Source of the DNA: Nectonema munidae
Taxonomy: Eukaryota > Nematomorpha > Nectonematoida > Nectonematidae
NCBI GenBank assembly: GCA_030549495.1
Contig: JAUIRK010000774.1
Location: forward strand, 1-64,000
DNA: 64,000 nt
Reading direction: 5' to 3'
Shown: positions 48,201 to 56,764 of the stretch, in pieces
Position numbering within the stretch: position 1 is the first letter of the stretch
Layout of the letters: each line of letters begins with the position of its first letter
Position numbers and translations under genes: made by a program
The notes under the pieces: model-generated
What the model was told of the DNA's origin: nothing
What the model saw: the letters and a program-made list of their open reading frames with translations, nothing else
The model's database searches: none

Positions 48201-51200
48201 TTCACTTTTTTTTTTAGCAATTCTAAGAAAACAGTAATTAAAAAGGTAAGATTTTGTTTAAAAAGTGAAAATAGTATATATATAAATTATTGCTTGATGG
48301 TTATGCCTATATTCTTGATAAAAGAAAAGACAGTGTATCATACTGGCGTTGCTAACTTAAAGGAAAATGTGGTGGAAGATTAAAAACAGAAGACAATATT
48401 GTTCAAGGAAAAGCTAGTTATCATTCACACCCGCCTGATCCCGCACGCAACTTGTCATTAAAAACTGTCAATAAAATTAAAGAAAAAGCAAAAGATTCGG
48501 AGGAAGCTACATCAACTATCATACAAAACTGTACTAGCGAGTATCCACTTAGTGCTGCAGGTGCTCTTCCTAAATAAGAAACTTTGGCAAAAATGGTTCG
48601 CAGACAACGTATGGTAGCAGATGGAAATGTTTTGAATGAATTATCTACGTAAAACAATTAGAGGGGAAAATTTTGTCATTCATGAAAGTGACAATCTACT
48701 AATTCTAGCAACGCATCAAAACTTATAACTTTTAGTTCTAAAATCTCACTGGGCATGTGATGGATGTTTTTTTCATTTTGGACAGTGCTTGTAGAGGGAA
48801 ATACAGAAGTGGGGACTACAAACTTGGTATAATATTTCCGAAAATGCACTTATTGTCAAATCCCTTCAAGCTTTAGCATTTGTGCCAGTTGATGATGTTA
48901 TTAACACCTTCACAGAATTTCTCACAACGTTGGATGATAAAACTGATGAAATTCTGTCAGGATTTCTCAGCTAATTTGAAACAACATGGATTGGTGCTGT
49001 TCAGCGTGTCAAACGAAGAAAGCCATTATTTGAAATAAAAATGTGGAACACTTTTGAAAGAACCGTACATGGACTTCCACGGACAACAAATTCTCTAGAA
49101 GGATGGCATGGAGCTTTGAACAAAGAATTGCAGTAACTCATCCTTCTGTTTGTCGGTTAGTGTCAAGGCTAAGAAAAGAGCAGTCAGACTGGGAGTTATT
49201 AATTGAGACGGTCAATTCAGGAGTTATAATTTATAATTATGAGTTTTTTGAATATACATAAAGTATCATTTATGTATTATTATAATGTATTTATTAGATG
49301 TAATTAAATATATGTAAAATCTGTCAGCCAAATGTCCGTTCTGTCAAATGTCCGTTCGGTGAAATGTCTGTTCGGCCAAATGTACGTCGGCTAAATTTCC
49401 ATTCGGTCAGATGTCTGTCGGCCAAATGTCCGGGTACCATGCTATTGGCATAGCCATTATACTTGGGTTAGTGAATTTGGAAGTATCCGTTAATAATAAA
49501 TCAGTATAAAAAATGCTTGTGAGCAGGTTGCAGAGTAGAAGTGGGGGGTTTTTAAGGAAGAGGAGAGGGAATGGGAAACAAAATGTTTAACAAATAAAAA
49601 TAAGTTGAGAATAAAAACGCGACTATTTGCAAATGTTTTCAATCTTTGATATTTTATATTTTAAAAAATTATCTTAAATATAAAGGAAAAGGAAATGTTT
49701 TGAATAAAAAATATAAGTTTTGGAAAGATTTTTTTGAAATTAAAATTTCGTTAGACTATATGATGCTCCCTCCACAAAAGTTTGCGTTTTCTTACGGATG
49801 CGCGCCTCCAAGTTTGGAAATCATTCCGTTAATCAAAGAATTGATTTGGGCTTTATCTATAGAAGAGAATTAATTGAGTAGAAGCAAAGCTCGTGAGAAA
49901 AAACAAAGGTTGCGGAGTTAGAGGCAAAATATTCAACTACGACTTCGATCTCCATTCCTAGTACTTACAAAAATTCAACACTGATTCCAGGTACTTAAAC
50001 AAAAATCCTAATCTACTTCCAACTCCAAATACTTAAGAACGAATCAAATTTAAAGTCACCTCTTCACTTTCCACTTCGAATAAAGAAGAGTATTTTTTAT
50101 TTAAAATACTTAAAAAAATAATTTTTAATTCCGAATCCAAACCTCTAGCGCTCTTCTACTCCAGTGACGCCACCTCCGATTTCGCAACCATAGTATAAAC
50201 AGGTGTTGATTAAAGCATGTTTGAGATGTATGAAAAGTGGAGGTTTGAGTCATTTTTTTAAACACTACCCACATGCCCCTGTTGTACATTGGTACTGGAC
50301 ACCATTTTTGAAGGAAATATAACATAGTAATCTTATTTCGAATATCTATCTACACTGGCTCCATAAAAATTTAATAGAAAATTAAATTGATTGCAGGCAT
50401 GAAATTGCGTTGTCTAAAACCTCGCTTAATTCTTCATGGTCTCGGGTTCAAATTCCAGCGTTGTAGCTTCACACTGTAGAGTTTGATACAAGTGGTGCAG
50501 AATTGTCTTTCTCAATGAAAACACTCTGTGTTGCATTTATCTTTACATACAGCTAAATCAATATGACAAGAGTTATTTTTCAGACTTAAAACATTTTCCA
50601 ATGAACCATATGTTCAAAAGTAGCGAAACTTATTCCTTCCTATACCAAGATTGATAATAATTTTCAGACAAAATTGCGGATTCCTATGGTATTTAAAGAG
50701 TTATAGAATAAACCTATAGATATCAAAACATTGTAATGTCAAACTTCTTGATAAGAGACACAGGGAAGGAAAAATAACTTACCGAGAATTCTTCAGAGCA
50801 AGAATTTTAGGATCACTTTTCCACGGTGTAGAAGGTTCAAGCACAATCGGATTGAATGAGTATTTTCGAGCAATCCTTAAGTAAGGAATGAATTCTTTTC
50901 TGCACGTACAAGAATTGTCAACAATAATGACTCGTATGTCGGCATCTTGTGCACTTTCATCACAACAACTTTCGCATTCTCTGTGAGCTTCGGTTAACTG
51001 TTCAGGATTGTAGCTATACACTCCCTTTAGAAAAGAAATGGAACAAGCATTTATATGTAAATATACTACAAGGGCTACCGAAACCGACGAAAAACACCGA
51101 CCCCGATTCCTACTAGTTTTGCAATTACGACTCGGGCAGTCATTTTGACTTCATTTCTAATAAAACATGCTTTACAATAGTTTTAATTACAACTTATGAG

Positions 51201-52947
51201 AATCAAGATATCGTCTGCGTCAGTTAAAACTAACGATGGGATGAAATGGATTAAAAATAAAAAACTGCAAATTTATTATAAAAAATCGCGCATTATCAAA
51301 AATTTGTTGATTCTGTAGCAGCGGCCATTGTTTTATCGACTCCAACTTCAACAACTTCTTTAGAATTTTGAAGACTAATCGTCCACTTTATTTTTCAATG
51401 CAATTTTATAAAAACAGACGATTTTCATTTTTGGAACACGAGTATCCCACCGGTCCTCAAAGGGTTAAATGCCTTCGACTTCGATTCCGTAGCTAAACAT
51501 GAAGAATAATAGTAAGAAATTTTAATAAATACGCTCGACTTAATTTACCAAGTTATGCCTATAGCAGGGGCGCACGCACATCCTCAAAATTATTAGGGCG
51601 CGAATTTTTTTTGCAATTTTCAAGGTCTGGAAATACCACGGGAGACCAAATATGCAAGCAATCAAATAGAGTGTATACAGCGCATACGTAAATTTATAGG
51701 ACTACTTTATTTTTTTTACAAAATTGATGAAATTTAAAAACTATACTTCCAGCGAAAATATTTTAATTAAATTTACATAACGCATATACACTAGTTAAAA
51801 AATATCCAAAATTATTTGGGGTGGGGGGGGGGGAGCTTTTTGCCAAAGTACATTGAATTATTGATGCATTGGAACTAGTGTTGGAAACCGGTTATAAAAA
51901 CCCGGTTATTTCAAATTGACAAACATTTCATTTTTAATGATGTTTATTCAACCCTCATACCATCTTTGGGTGATTTTTCATCCATTTTGATTTTTGAATT
52001 TTGATAGATAATCTATTTTAACTAATCAAAAGCTCAACCTTTATCTATTTTTCAATCTTATTATTAAATTTAAAAAAAATGAATTTAGTTTACAAATAAA
52101 AACAAAATATCATCAATAAAACAGATAATTACATTTTTTACCCTTGGGTGAAATTTCACCCAACTTACTTTCTTTATAAAACTGTATCCATGAAAAGTTT
52201 CTTCAGTCTTGTTATCACAATAAATTAAATTTCATCGTTCTTATAAATAATAGATTGAATTTCAAAAATAGATTTTTTTATTACAGATGTCACATTTTCT
52301 ATTTAAAAAATATTTGTATTGAAATTATTTTTGCTTCTTTTTTATTCCTTTGTTCTTGAAAAAAAAGTCTTAGCGTCTTGAAAGTGATGACGAACCAAAG
52401 GATAAGTTATCTGAAGTAAGCTGAGCATAAAAACGCTTTATTTTATTGTAATTTAATGTCTATAATGAGGTTTTCTTTTTTTGACACATCCTGTAGTATA
52501 CGCGTTGGTGAGAATTATAAACAAACTAATTAAACCCGAAAGTCCAGGAAATCGTGTGAAATATCGAGGTGTGATTATATAAGTAACGATATACTCCAAA
52601 AATATATAACAAAAATAATAATCTTATGCAGTATACATTAATGCTGCATATCCGTTAGTAAGTTCATATCCATCACTTCTTCGTGAAATACTTGAAGGGT
52701 TGTCTCACTCAAAAATCAGTGTTTTAGTCTATCTTTCAATGCAAAATAGCGGTTTGCTTACGTTTTCGTCCTTGAAGTAAAAGTCAGCAGAACAAATTTG
52801 AACACAACTTGGCTCCAAAAATGAGGATATTTTTTCAGAGAGAAAGGTTTTTCCACTGCCGGGTAAACCACGCACAAAAATCATTGTTTTGGAGGCTGAG
52901 AGAAAGGACTTTAGGGTTGTTGAACCTTCATCAACTTCTTCTTCCAT
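38792..52947 (-). CDS. Cnp: 2',3'-cyclic-nucleotide 3'-phosphodiesterase (CNPase), five exons
   Basis: Minus-strand exons 52972-52762, 51024-50783, 46797-46604, 41026-40661 and 39222-38792. Phases fit at all four junctions and give 472 residues from the first Met (human CNP has 421). Exon 1 has the kinase-like P-loop (FVRGLPGSGKT, residues 24-34). Exon 2 has the IIVDNS strand and IVLEPSTPWKSD. Exon 3 gives VHKVLRFESITPNYFAFY, matching the human LKPG..PLYFGWF segment. Exons 4 and 5 carry the two 2H-phosphodiesterase motifs, HCT (231-233) and HLT (388-390), and the end VPAIFSGDY matches human VRAIFTGYY. The family turns 2',3'-cyclic nucleotides into 2'-nucleotides. There is no C-terminal prenylation box, so membrane anchoring as in myelin is unlikely. 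Introns are 1.4-5.6 kb and full of transposons. An acceptor at 52973 suggests an upstream exon not found here. Confidence 0.88.
39300..39415 (-). repeat. tRNA-derived SINE fragment in CNPase intron 4
   Basis: On the minus strand TCAAGGTTATCTAGG (A-box-like) is followed by a B box GGGTTCGAACC (39348-39358). Same family as the copies near 24.6 and 50.4 kb. Confidence 0.5.
40661..41026 (-). CDS. Cnp: CNPase exon 4 (first HxT motif)
   Basis: Acceptor CTACATTTTAAG and donor ACAG|GTAAAA. 366 bases. Encodes a Ser run, then RLHCTCFYSSDSYLK with the first catalytic HxT, then a hydrophilic insert (NESDKSDEDNSNPHKSS, PPWPNNKRH) longer than in vertebrate CNP. Confidence 0.85.
41100..42435. other. CNPase intron 3, part without recognised genes
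   Basis: AT-rich intronic DNA. AAAGGGGCGCATGTCAAAG near 41987 may be the left end of the MULE that follows, as AAAGGGGTAGCTGG (minus strand) occurs near 46475. No clear 9-bp duplication supports this. Confidence 0.35.
42456..42884 (+). pseudogene. MULE N-terminal part with FLYWCH zinc finger
   Basis: The open part ends at 42731: KGGIKIAFEGYVYSKQKD, then YECELGRSGNYCKAKIKV and ENTHASDV form the Cys/Cys/His/His pattern of a FLYWCH finger, used by MULE transposases to bind DNA. After a stop at 42729 the sequence continues in frame (QIICRSVENTSEGLHAL, REEIVIPLES) to the hAT insertion. Confidence 0.75.
42871..42892. repeat. Perfect 22-bp palindrome at the hAT junction
   Basis: Left half CTCTAGAGTCT, right half its exact complement. 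It consists of two CTCTAGAG copies separated by TCTAGA. Only the second copy (42885-42892) touches the hAT end, and it is repeated on the far side at 45418-45425. Confidence 0.9.
42893..45417 (-). mobile_element. hAT DNA transposon nested in the MULE
   Basis: 2525 bp with CTCTAGAG duplicated at both sides. The left end CAGGCATGTCAAACTC and the right end, on the minus strand, CAGCCATGTCAAACATG are inverted. Transposase frames run on the minus strand from 45106 to 43240. Confidence 0.9.
43240..45106 (-). pseudogene. hAT transposase, GTF2IRD2/ZBED-like, nearly intact
   Basis: The start is taken at MANTPPTRKKKK (45106). A BED-type finger follows (IHCLICNNHIC, then NLKRHYETRH). The RNase H-like core includes FSIAIDETIDITGITQLAIF (first Asp), LVCLSTHGAANMIGRHNG (the usual TDGA is changed to THGA), HFHCIIHQQNLCSK and VPFYTDVRWLSCHKVLKRF. 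The first frame stays open to 43895. A frame change near 43975 leads to LNDLNLKLQGKNKLI. After a degraded stretch comes the hAT dimerisation C-terminus, STYLCEQLFSFMKSTKTS, ending near 43240. Few lesions, so relatively young, but the Asp to His change at the second catalytic motif would already inactivate it. Confidence 0.85.
45418..46295 (+). pseudogene. MULE transposase core and C-terminus
   Basis: From LEYNSHKNGEQFLLYDSG to DWYMEGTFRVTPNLFSQVYT (start of the MULE catalytic domain; the usual DGTF Asp is Glu here) and ALYFLLPDKSEATYTFLLEK. After a gap near 45730 it continues with MRMIASLAFCPQDKIEE, YFEDNYIGRLTRRVRRP and HPNIWTFIRCIQKEH. Two frame changes or stops, near 45728 and 46065. Lies on the strand opposite to CNPase. 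Confidence 0.75.
46604..46797 (-). CDS. Cnp: CNPase exon 3
   Basis: Acceptor TTTCAATCTTAG before 46797. The donor is weak (GCAA|GTATTT). 194 bases bring the frame from phase 2 to phase 1, exactly what exons 2 and 4 need. Encodes LIPYAKLVHKVLRFES, NYFAFYC, CQSIFHSLLSIPTFYSFFTD. It lies about 310 bases past the end of an antisense MULE coding remnant. Confidence 0.8.
46800..47760. other. CNPase intron 2, first part
   Basis: No gene. CCGGATTA motifs recur at about 47420, 47570 and 47605 in the same orientation, probably an old pogo-type remnant. Confidence 0.4.
47765..49438 (+). mobile_element. MULE with long repetitive inverted repeats
   Basis: 1674 bp. Ends: GTGCCCGGACATTTGGCCG on the left and GGTACCCGGACATTTGGCCG on the minus strand at the right. 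Inverted repeats extend about 150 bp and consist of reiterated GACATTTGRCCGAA motifs. The 9-bp flanks ATGCTATTC (47756-47764) and ATGCTATTG (49439-49447) fit the MULE duplication length with one change. Lies in CNPase intron 2. Confidence 0.85.
48300..49200 (+). pseudogene. MULE transposase remnant, internally deleted
   Basis: The translated order is a degraded FLYWCH-type region, then NFVIHESDNLLILATHQNL and KSHWACDG (start of the catalytic domain). It jumps to WYNISENALIVKSLQALAFV, TTWIGAVQRVKRRKPLFE and PRTTNSLEGWHGALNKEL, the conserved RT.N..EGWH block of MULE proteins. The middle of the catalytic domain is missing, so this copy depends on a helper element. Confidence 0.75.
49450..50390. 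other. CNPase intron 2, later part, with a dispersed repeat
   Basis: 49905-50190 carries the degenerate AACTCC/CGATTCC-rich repeat also seen at 37570-37890 (shared TTTATTTAAAATACTT, then AAACGATTTT-like and GCAACCAT). No gene. Confidence 0.45.
50395..50530 (+). repeat. tRNA-derived SINE in CNPase intron 2
   Basis: B box GGGTTCAAATTCC at 50444-50456 with an A-box-like region about 40-50 bases upstream. It shares CTCGGGTTC..CCAGCGTT with the copy at 24.6 kb. Confidence 0.55.
50783..51024 (-). CDS. Cnp: CNPase exon 2
   Basis: Acceptor TTTCTTTTCTAAAG and donor CG|GTAAGT. 242 bases, entering in phase 0 and leaving two bases. Encodes GVYSYNPEQLTEAHRECES through IIVDNS and YLRIARKYSFNPIVLEPS to LALKNS. 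N4BP2L-type kinases share this part, but the later exons decide for CNPase. Confidence 0.85.
51030..52755. other. CNPase intron 1
   Basis: Holds the CAGGGGCGCAC-type repeat at about 51563-51660, a G run near 51821-51832, and paired motifs ACCGGTTATAAAAACCCGG (51888) and CCCTTGGGTGAAATTTCACC (52141). No coding sequence recognised. Confidence 0.5.
51563..51660 (+). repeat. CAGGGGCGCAC repeat, copy 1
   Basis: CAGGGGCGCACGCACATCCT, TCAAAATTATT, GGTCTGGAAATACCACGGGA and CAAGCAATC recur at 54070-54180. The CAGGGGC start suggests one end of a hAT-type miniature element. Confidence 0.6.
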
Positions 52948-52972
52948 TCGTGAAGTCACGTTACAAATAAAC
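52762..52972 (-). CDS. Cnp: CNPase exon 1 (P-loop exon)
   Basis: Acceptor TCCTATTTTTTAG precedes 52972 and donor GTAAGC follows 52762. The first Met is at 52947. The frame is also open upstream to the acceptor (FICNVTSR before MEEEVDEG), so translation might begin in an earlier exon. Codes for STTLKSFLSASKTMIFVRG, the P-loop, and ends SADFYFKDEN in phase 0. Confidence 0.85.
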
Positions 52973-52974
52973 CT

Positions 52975-53970
52975 AAAAAATAGGATACAACGATCAAAAC
53001 TGATATATTAAATATATACAATATACATAAACAATGTCTGATATAGCGTAGTTTTAGGAGCAAAATCTACAGACAGTGTTATACATAATTAACGCACAAG
53101 AGGAAGATATTTGAAAATGATCTTACAATGATTAGAAAATACAATGGGTGAAAATACTTAATTCTATTGTATATCTGTGTGCGCTTGTTAGAAATTTAGT
53201 AGCCTACGCTACATTACATAAATTTATTGAGACTAAATCGGCCATGCTGGTTTCATTTATGGACTCCTTTTTTACATTTAGGATTTGAAAATACCTATAA
53301 GTGTTAATCAAATTTGCGGTTTACTTATAAAAATTGTTTCTAAAAACATTCCTTCAAATTTTACATAAAATATACGTTTATATACTAAATCCGCCATGCT
53401 GGTTTCATTTATGGACTCCTTTTTTACATTTAGGATTTGAAAATACTTATAAGTGTTAATCAAATTTGCGGTTTACTTCTAAAAATTGTCTCCAAAATTA
53501 ATGTATAGAAAATTGACGGCATATATAAATTTTGGCTGCAAAATTGCTATAAAATTACATTCAGAACAAAAAATATTTTAAGCAAAGGTAATATAGGGTA
53601 CTTTTTCGATAGTTTGTATCACTTCAAAAAACTGTAACAAGCTTGTTTAAATCAACTTTATTAAAAATTGAAGAAAAAATATTTATTATTATATCCAATA
53701 TCCATAGGTTAATTCATTTGCATCCGTTAGTAATTTAATATTAAATAAAATCTAAATACTTTTTTTTGTTTTTTTTTCAGTGACAGAACATAGGGTTTTT
53801 CGAAGTTTGTCAATCTTCGTCTGTATTTAAATATTTATGTTAAATTTAATTGTTTAACAATTAAATTTAAAGCTTGTTTTATATACCCCCGCTATTAAGA
53901 CCACCTTTGAGACTTTATTTTTATCGTCTTAATGCTAGATGGTCTTATTAGTGAATTTAGATATAAATAA
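52975..53970. other. Upstream of CNPase exon 1; repeats only
   Basis: No exon with matching splice signals was recognised. Contains two tandem units of the 147-bp repeat (53220-53520) and a pogo-type end fragment (CCCCGCTATTAAGACCACC) near 53886-53905. Confidence 0.5.
53215..53520 (+). repeat. Two units of the ~147-bp tandem repeat
   Basis: Two nearly identical units with CGGCCATGCTGGTTTCATTT, TATAAGTGTTAATCAAATTT and GCGGTTTACTT. They belong to the array at 57.1-58.1 kb but lie about 4 kb away, without the head segment. Confidence 0.8.
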
Positions 53971-54069
53971 ATCATACAGTAAAACCTCGATATAACGAGC
54001 ATAAAAAGGGTAGGGTGTAGTGAAACTATGTTAGAAAAGATGCCCTTTTTCCAATGAGAATAGACATGC

Positions 54070-54180
54070 TACAGGGGCGCACATCCTCAAAATTATTGGG
54101 GGGCGAAATTTTTTTGTTCCAATTTTCAAAATTAGTGGTCTGGAAATACCACGGGAGACCAAATATTCAAGCAATCCTTT
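54070..54180 (+). repeat. CAGGGGCGCAC repeat, copy 2
   Basis: Close copy of 51563-51660, inserted in the pogo-like element. Confidence 0.6.
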
Positions 54181-54184
54181 AAAA

Positions 54185-54895
54185 GGTCCTCAGACATTTC
54201 GCCCCATTCTTTTTATAAGACAATTCGCCCCATTATTTTCATAAGACCGTTCGTCCCATGGACAATTCGCCCCATTATTTTTATAAGACATTTTGTTTCA
54301 TCGACAATTCGCCCCATTATTTTCATAAGACATTTTGTCTCATGAACAATTCGCCTAACTATTTTCATAAAACAATTTGCCGCATTATTTTCATAAAATA
54401 ATTCGCCTCATAATTTTCATTTAGCACTATTGTTTTATAAAACCGTTTTTTCAATTTTTTTAGACTCTTTTACGCTTTTTCATAAGACTATTTTTCGTAA
54501 AACGGTTTGGCATATGAACGTTTTGCCTAATATCACAACTCATCTCAATAAAAATAGCTATATTTTAATTTTATTTAGTTTTTTGAAGAATTGTTTTTTG
54601 AAAGGCAGTTATTTTATAAATGAAACAAATATTTAAAATTTTTAAACAAAATAAAAATTAATATCTTGTAATTGTAATATCATTGTAATTATCTTTTTCT
54701 TCAATTTCATCATCAATAATTTAAAATTATTTAAAGTGATAAAATTAACAGATAAAATAATTAATTTGAAATAATTTAATAGAGATAAAATAAACAAGAA
54801 TATAAAATTTTTTAATAATTTACACATATAATAAACAAAGATGGATGAAACAAATAGCCTATGAGACAATTTGTCCACGGGGCGAATTGTCTAAT
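54185..54895. mobile_element. MULE-like miniature element with repeated motif ends
   Basis: The left 230 bp is about eight copies of GACAATTCGCCCCAT-like units alternating with TATTTTCATAA. The right end (54865-54895) carries the inverted motif GGGCGAATTGTC. Interior AT-rich, non-coding. The structure is that of the MULEs at 33.2 and 47.8 kb. Target duplication not clear. Confidence 0.5.
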
Positions 54896-55369
54896 TCCTT
54901 GACATGCTAATCCTATGCAACATACATCACATGCTTTTTGTCGTTAGCAACACGACATAGCTTAGAATTAGGGTGGATGAGAATACACATGTGCTACTGG
55001 TCGTCGTAATATTAAGGCGCTTTCTAACAGAACAAGACTGTTGTTCTACCGAGAAAACTTGTGCGAAAAACATATCGTTAAAAAGCGTTATCACAAAATA
55101 AGGTCGCAATTATGAGGTAGTCGAAAAGCCAGATTTTACTGTATCAGAATCTATATTAGTTATCAGCTTTTTAAATTAACAAACAGATAAAAATATGGAT
55201 TAAAAAGTCATGAACAAAATTTGTATTCCTTAAAAAATAAAGGTTAAAAATATATGAAACTTAAAAAAAATATTATTTAAAATAGATAATCAGTCATATT
55301 TTGGCCTAGATTTCCCAAACCTTCTTTTTAGAAAATAAAATAAAGGAATGCAATGCTGTCAAGTCACCT

Positions 55370-55500
55370 GCATTACGTGGGTGTCACCTTCAACCGGTGT
55401 CAATCACCCGCACGTCGGCAATACTTTAACATGGTGCCTGATAACCCTTTGTGTTGTCGCCGAAACAGCTTAATTTGGAATGTCACAGAGCTGGCACCAA
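55370..55500 (+). ncRNA. Structured stretch, decayed hammerhead-like fold
   Basis: Two adjacent folds are visible. First, ACGTGGGTG (55375-55383) pairs with CACCCGCACGT (55405-55415) around an inner CACC/GGTG hairpin. Second, GGTGCC (55433-55438) pairs with GGCACC (55493-55498), enclosing CTGATAA (55438-55444), GAAA (55462-55465) and a CAGCT/AGCTG stem. The order of stem, CTGATRA, GAAA and stem is that of a hammerhead ribozyme. However, the cleavage-site bases after the last stem are absent and stem II is poor, so activity is not expected. Confidence 0.35.
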
Positions 55501-55729
55501 GCGGTTTTAGGCAACATGTTAAAATATAGGATTGGAAAAGTTCATTTAGCATGTATTTAGCGCCAATTTTGGAGCAGAGAGCGAGTAGATCGAGAGGTAA
55601 AAAGGTATCACAGTGTTCATACAGTATATTTTCTTATTGTGGCGTGTTGGAGCAGAGGAGAGGGTGAAAGGTGTGTGTCCTTGCATGTGTGTGTTAAAGA
55701 GGGTGTGTCAGCGAGTTTAGGTTTTTTCA

Positions 55730-56100
55730 ATGTTGTTTTTAAATCAATACTTATGTTCCATACTAACAGATGTTTTTCCCAACCACTTAAGAAACAATAT
55801 TGTTTACTCCTTCAAATGTAGTTGTGGCTCTAGCTATATTGGAAAAACTTCTCAACGATTGGAATTTAGGATTCCACAACATATTCCAACACTTATAAGA
55901 AATGAAAAAAATGCGCTTTTCAAGAATCCAAGAAATGTAATTTTTTCCTCCATGGAAGAAACCAAAGCGAGAGAAATGTATCTGAGCAGACTATAAAAAA
56001 CTTTTATATTGCTGTCCCAAAATTCTTCCAGAAGGTAGTAACTTATGCCCTCGAAAAACTCTCGATTAATGATTTATTAATCCAGTAGACGAAAATCGCA
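55730..56100 (+). mobile_element. Penelope-like element fragment with GIY-YIG endonuclease
   Basis: The frame 55730-55996 encodes NIVYSFKCSCGSSYIGKTSQ then RLEFRIPQHIPTLIRN. The VYSF..C..SYIGKT pattern is the GIY-YIG motif pair, and the Cys-rich version followed by RI.QHIP is typical of the endonuclease of Penelope-like retroelements. The reverse transcriptase is not seen. Fragmentary and broken. Confidence 0.7.
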
Positions 56101-56109
56101 AATTTTCAG

Positions 56110-56760
56110 TTGCGAATGGATGAAAACACGCTTAATGGAACAAATTATTTTGCTAACAGATAATATAAATAAGCTGTTCAATACATAAATCTGAGTAATA
56201 ATTTACATATATTTAATAAAAATGATATTACAGATATCCGCCACTCTTACGATTTGGAGTACCAAAGGCTCAAAGTCAACTAATGGATGAGGTGGCCGAT
56301 TTTCAAACATTCGTGGACAGAAGGCCAAGCAGACACTGGAACAGAGGATACGCTTCCCGTGTTTAAAATGGATATTATATGGGGATACTTAGAAACACTT
56401 AAAGATTGCCATGGGATAACTCGTTTCCCCAAGCCTGTAAAAATATAAATTATCTAGTACGTTAGCCATTAAAATGGCAAGACCCGAAGAAGTTTCGAGG
56501 TGTTTTCAGCCACCAGCCTCAGTTATTGCTAGGTCAAAGCCAGCCACGCATCAATACAATCAAAAACATCAATGAACTAACCTTAATCTTAGTTTATTTT
56601 TACAATTGATTTTAAATATTTAGTATTCTGTTTACATTTGACATATTTCATGTAAACTTGTTTAACAAGTCTCAGCAAGATTTTATCAACTTTACTTTTT
56701 CTTATAGTTTCATAATGATCTAAGAGGTCTATTTGATTCATATTATTGTCCGAATTAAGT
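56110..56760. other. No supported gene
   Basis: Tail of Penelope-derived debris followed by AT-rich DNA; nothing else recognised. Confidence 0.4.
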
Positions 56761-56764
56761 GCTT

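Larger units (their letters stand above)
53977..55141. mobile_element. pogo/Tigger-like non-autonomous element, with nested inserts
   Basis: Left end TACAGTAAAACCTCGATATA and right end, on the minus strand, TACAGTAAAATCTGGC, each preceded by the TA target. CAGTAAAACCTCGATATAACG is a common pogo-type terminus. The interior is interrupted by the CAGGGGCGC repeat (54070-54180) and a MULE-like miniature element (54185-54895). No transposase frame. Confidence 0.55.

Noticed and set aside
49646-49873. 75-residue open run in CNPase intron 2
   Set aside because: No domain, no splice signals, antisense to the gene.
50783-52762. Calling exons 1-2 an N4BP2L-type kinase gene
   Set aside because: These exons alone fit either family, but exons 3-5 join in phase and carry CNPase-specific 2H motifs.
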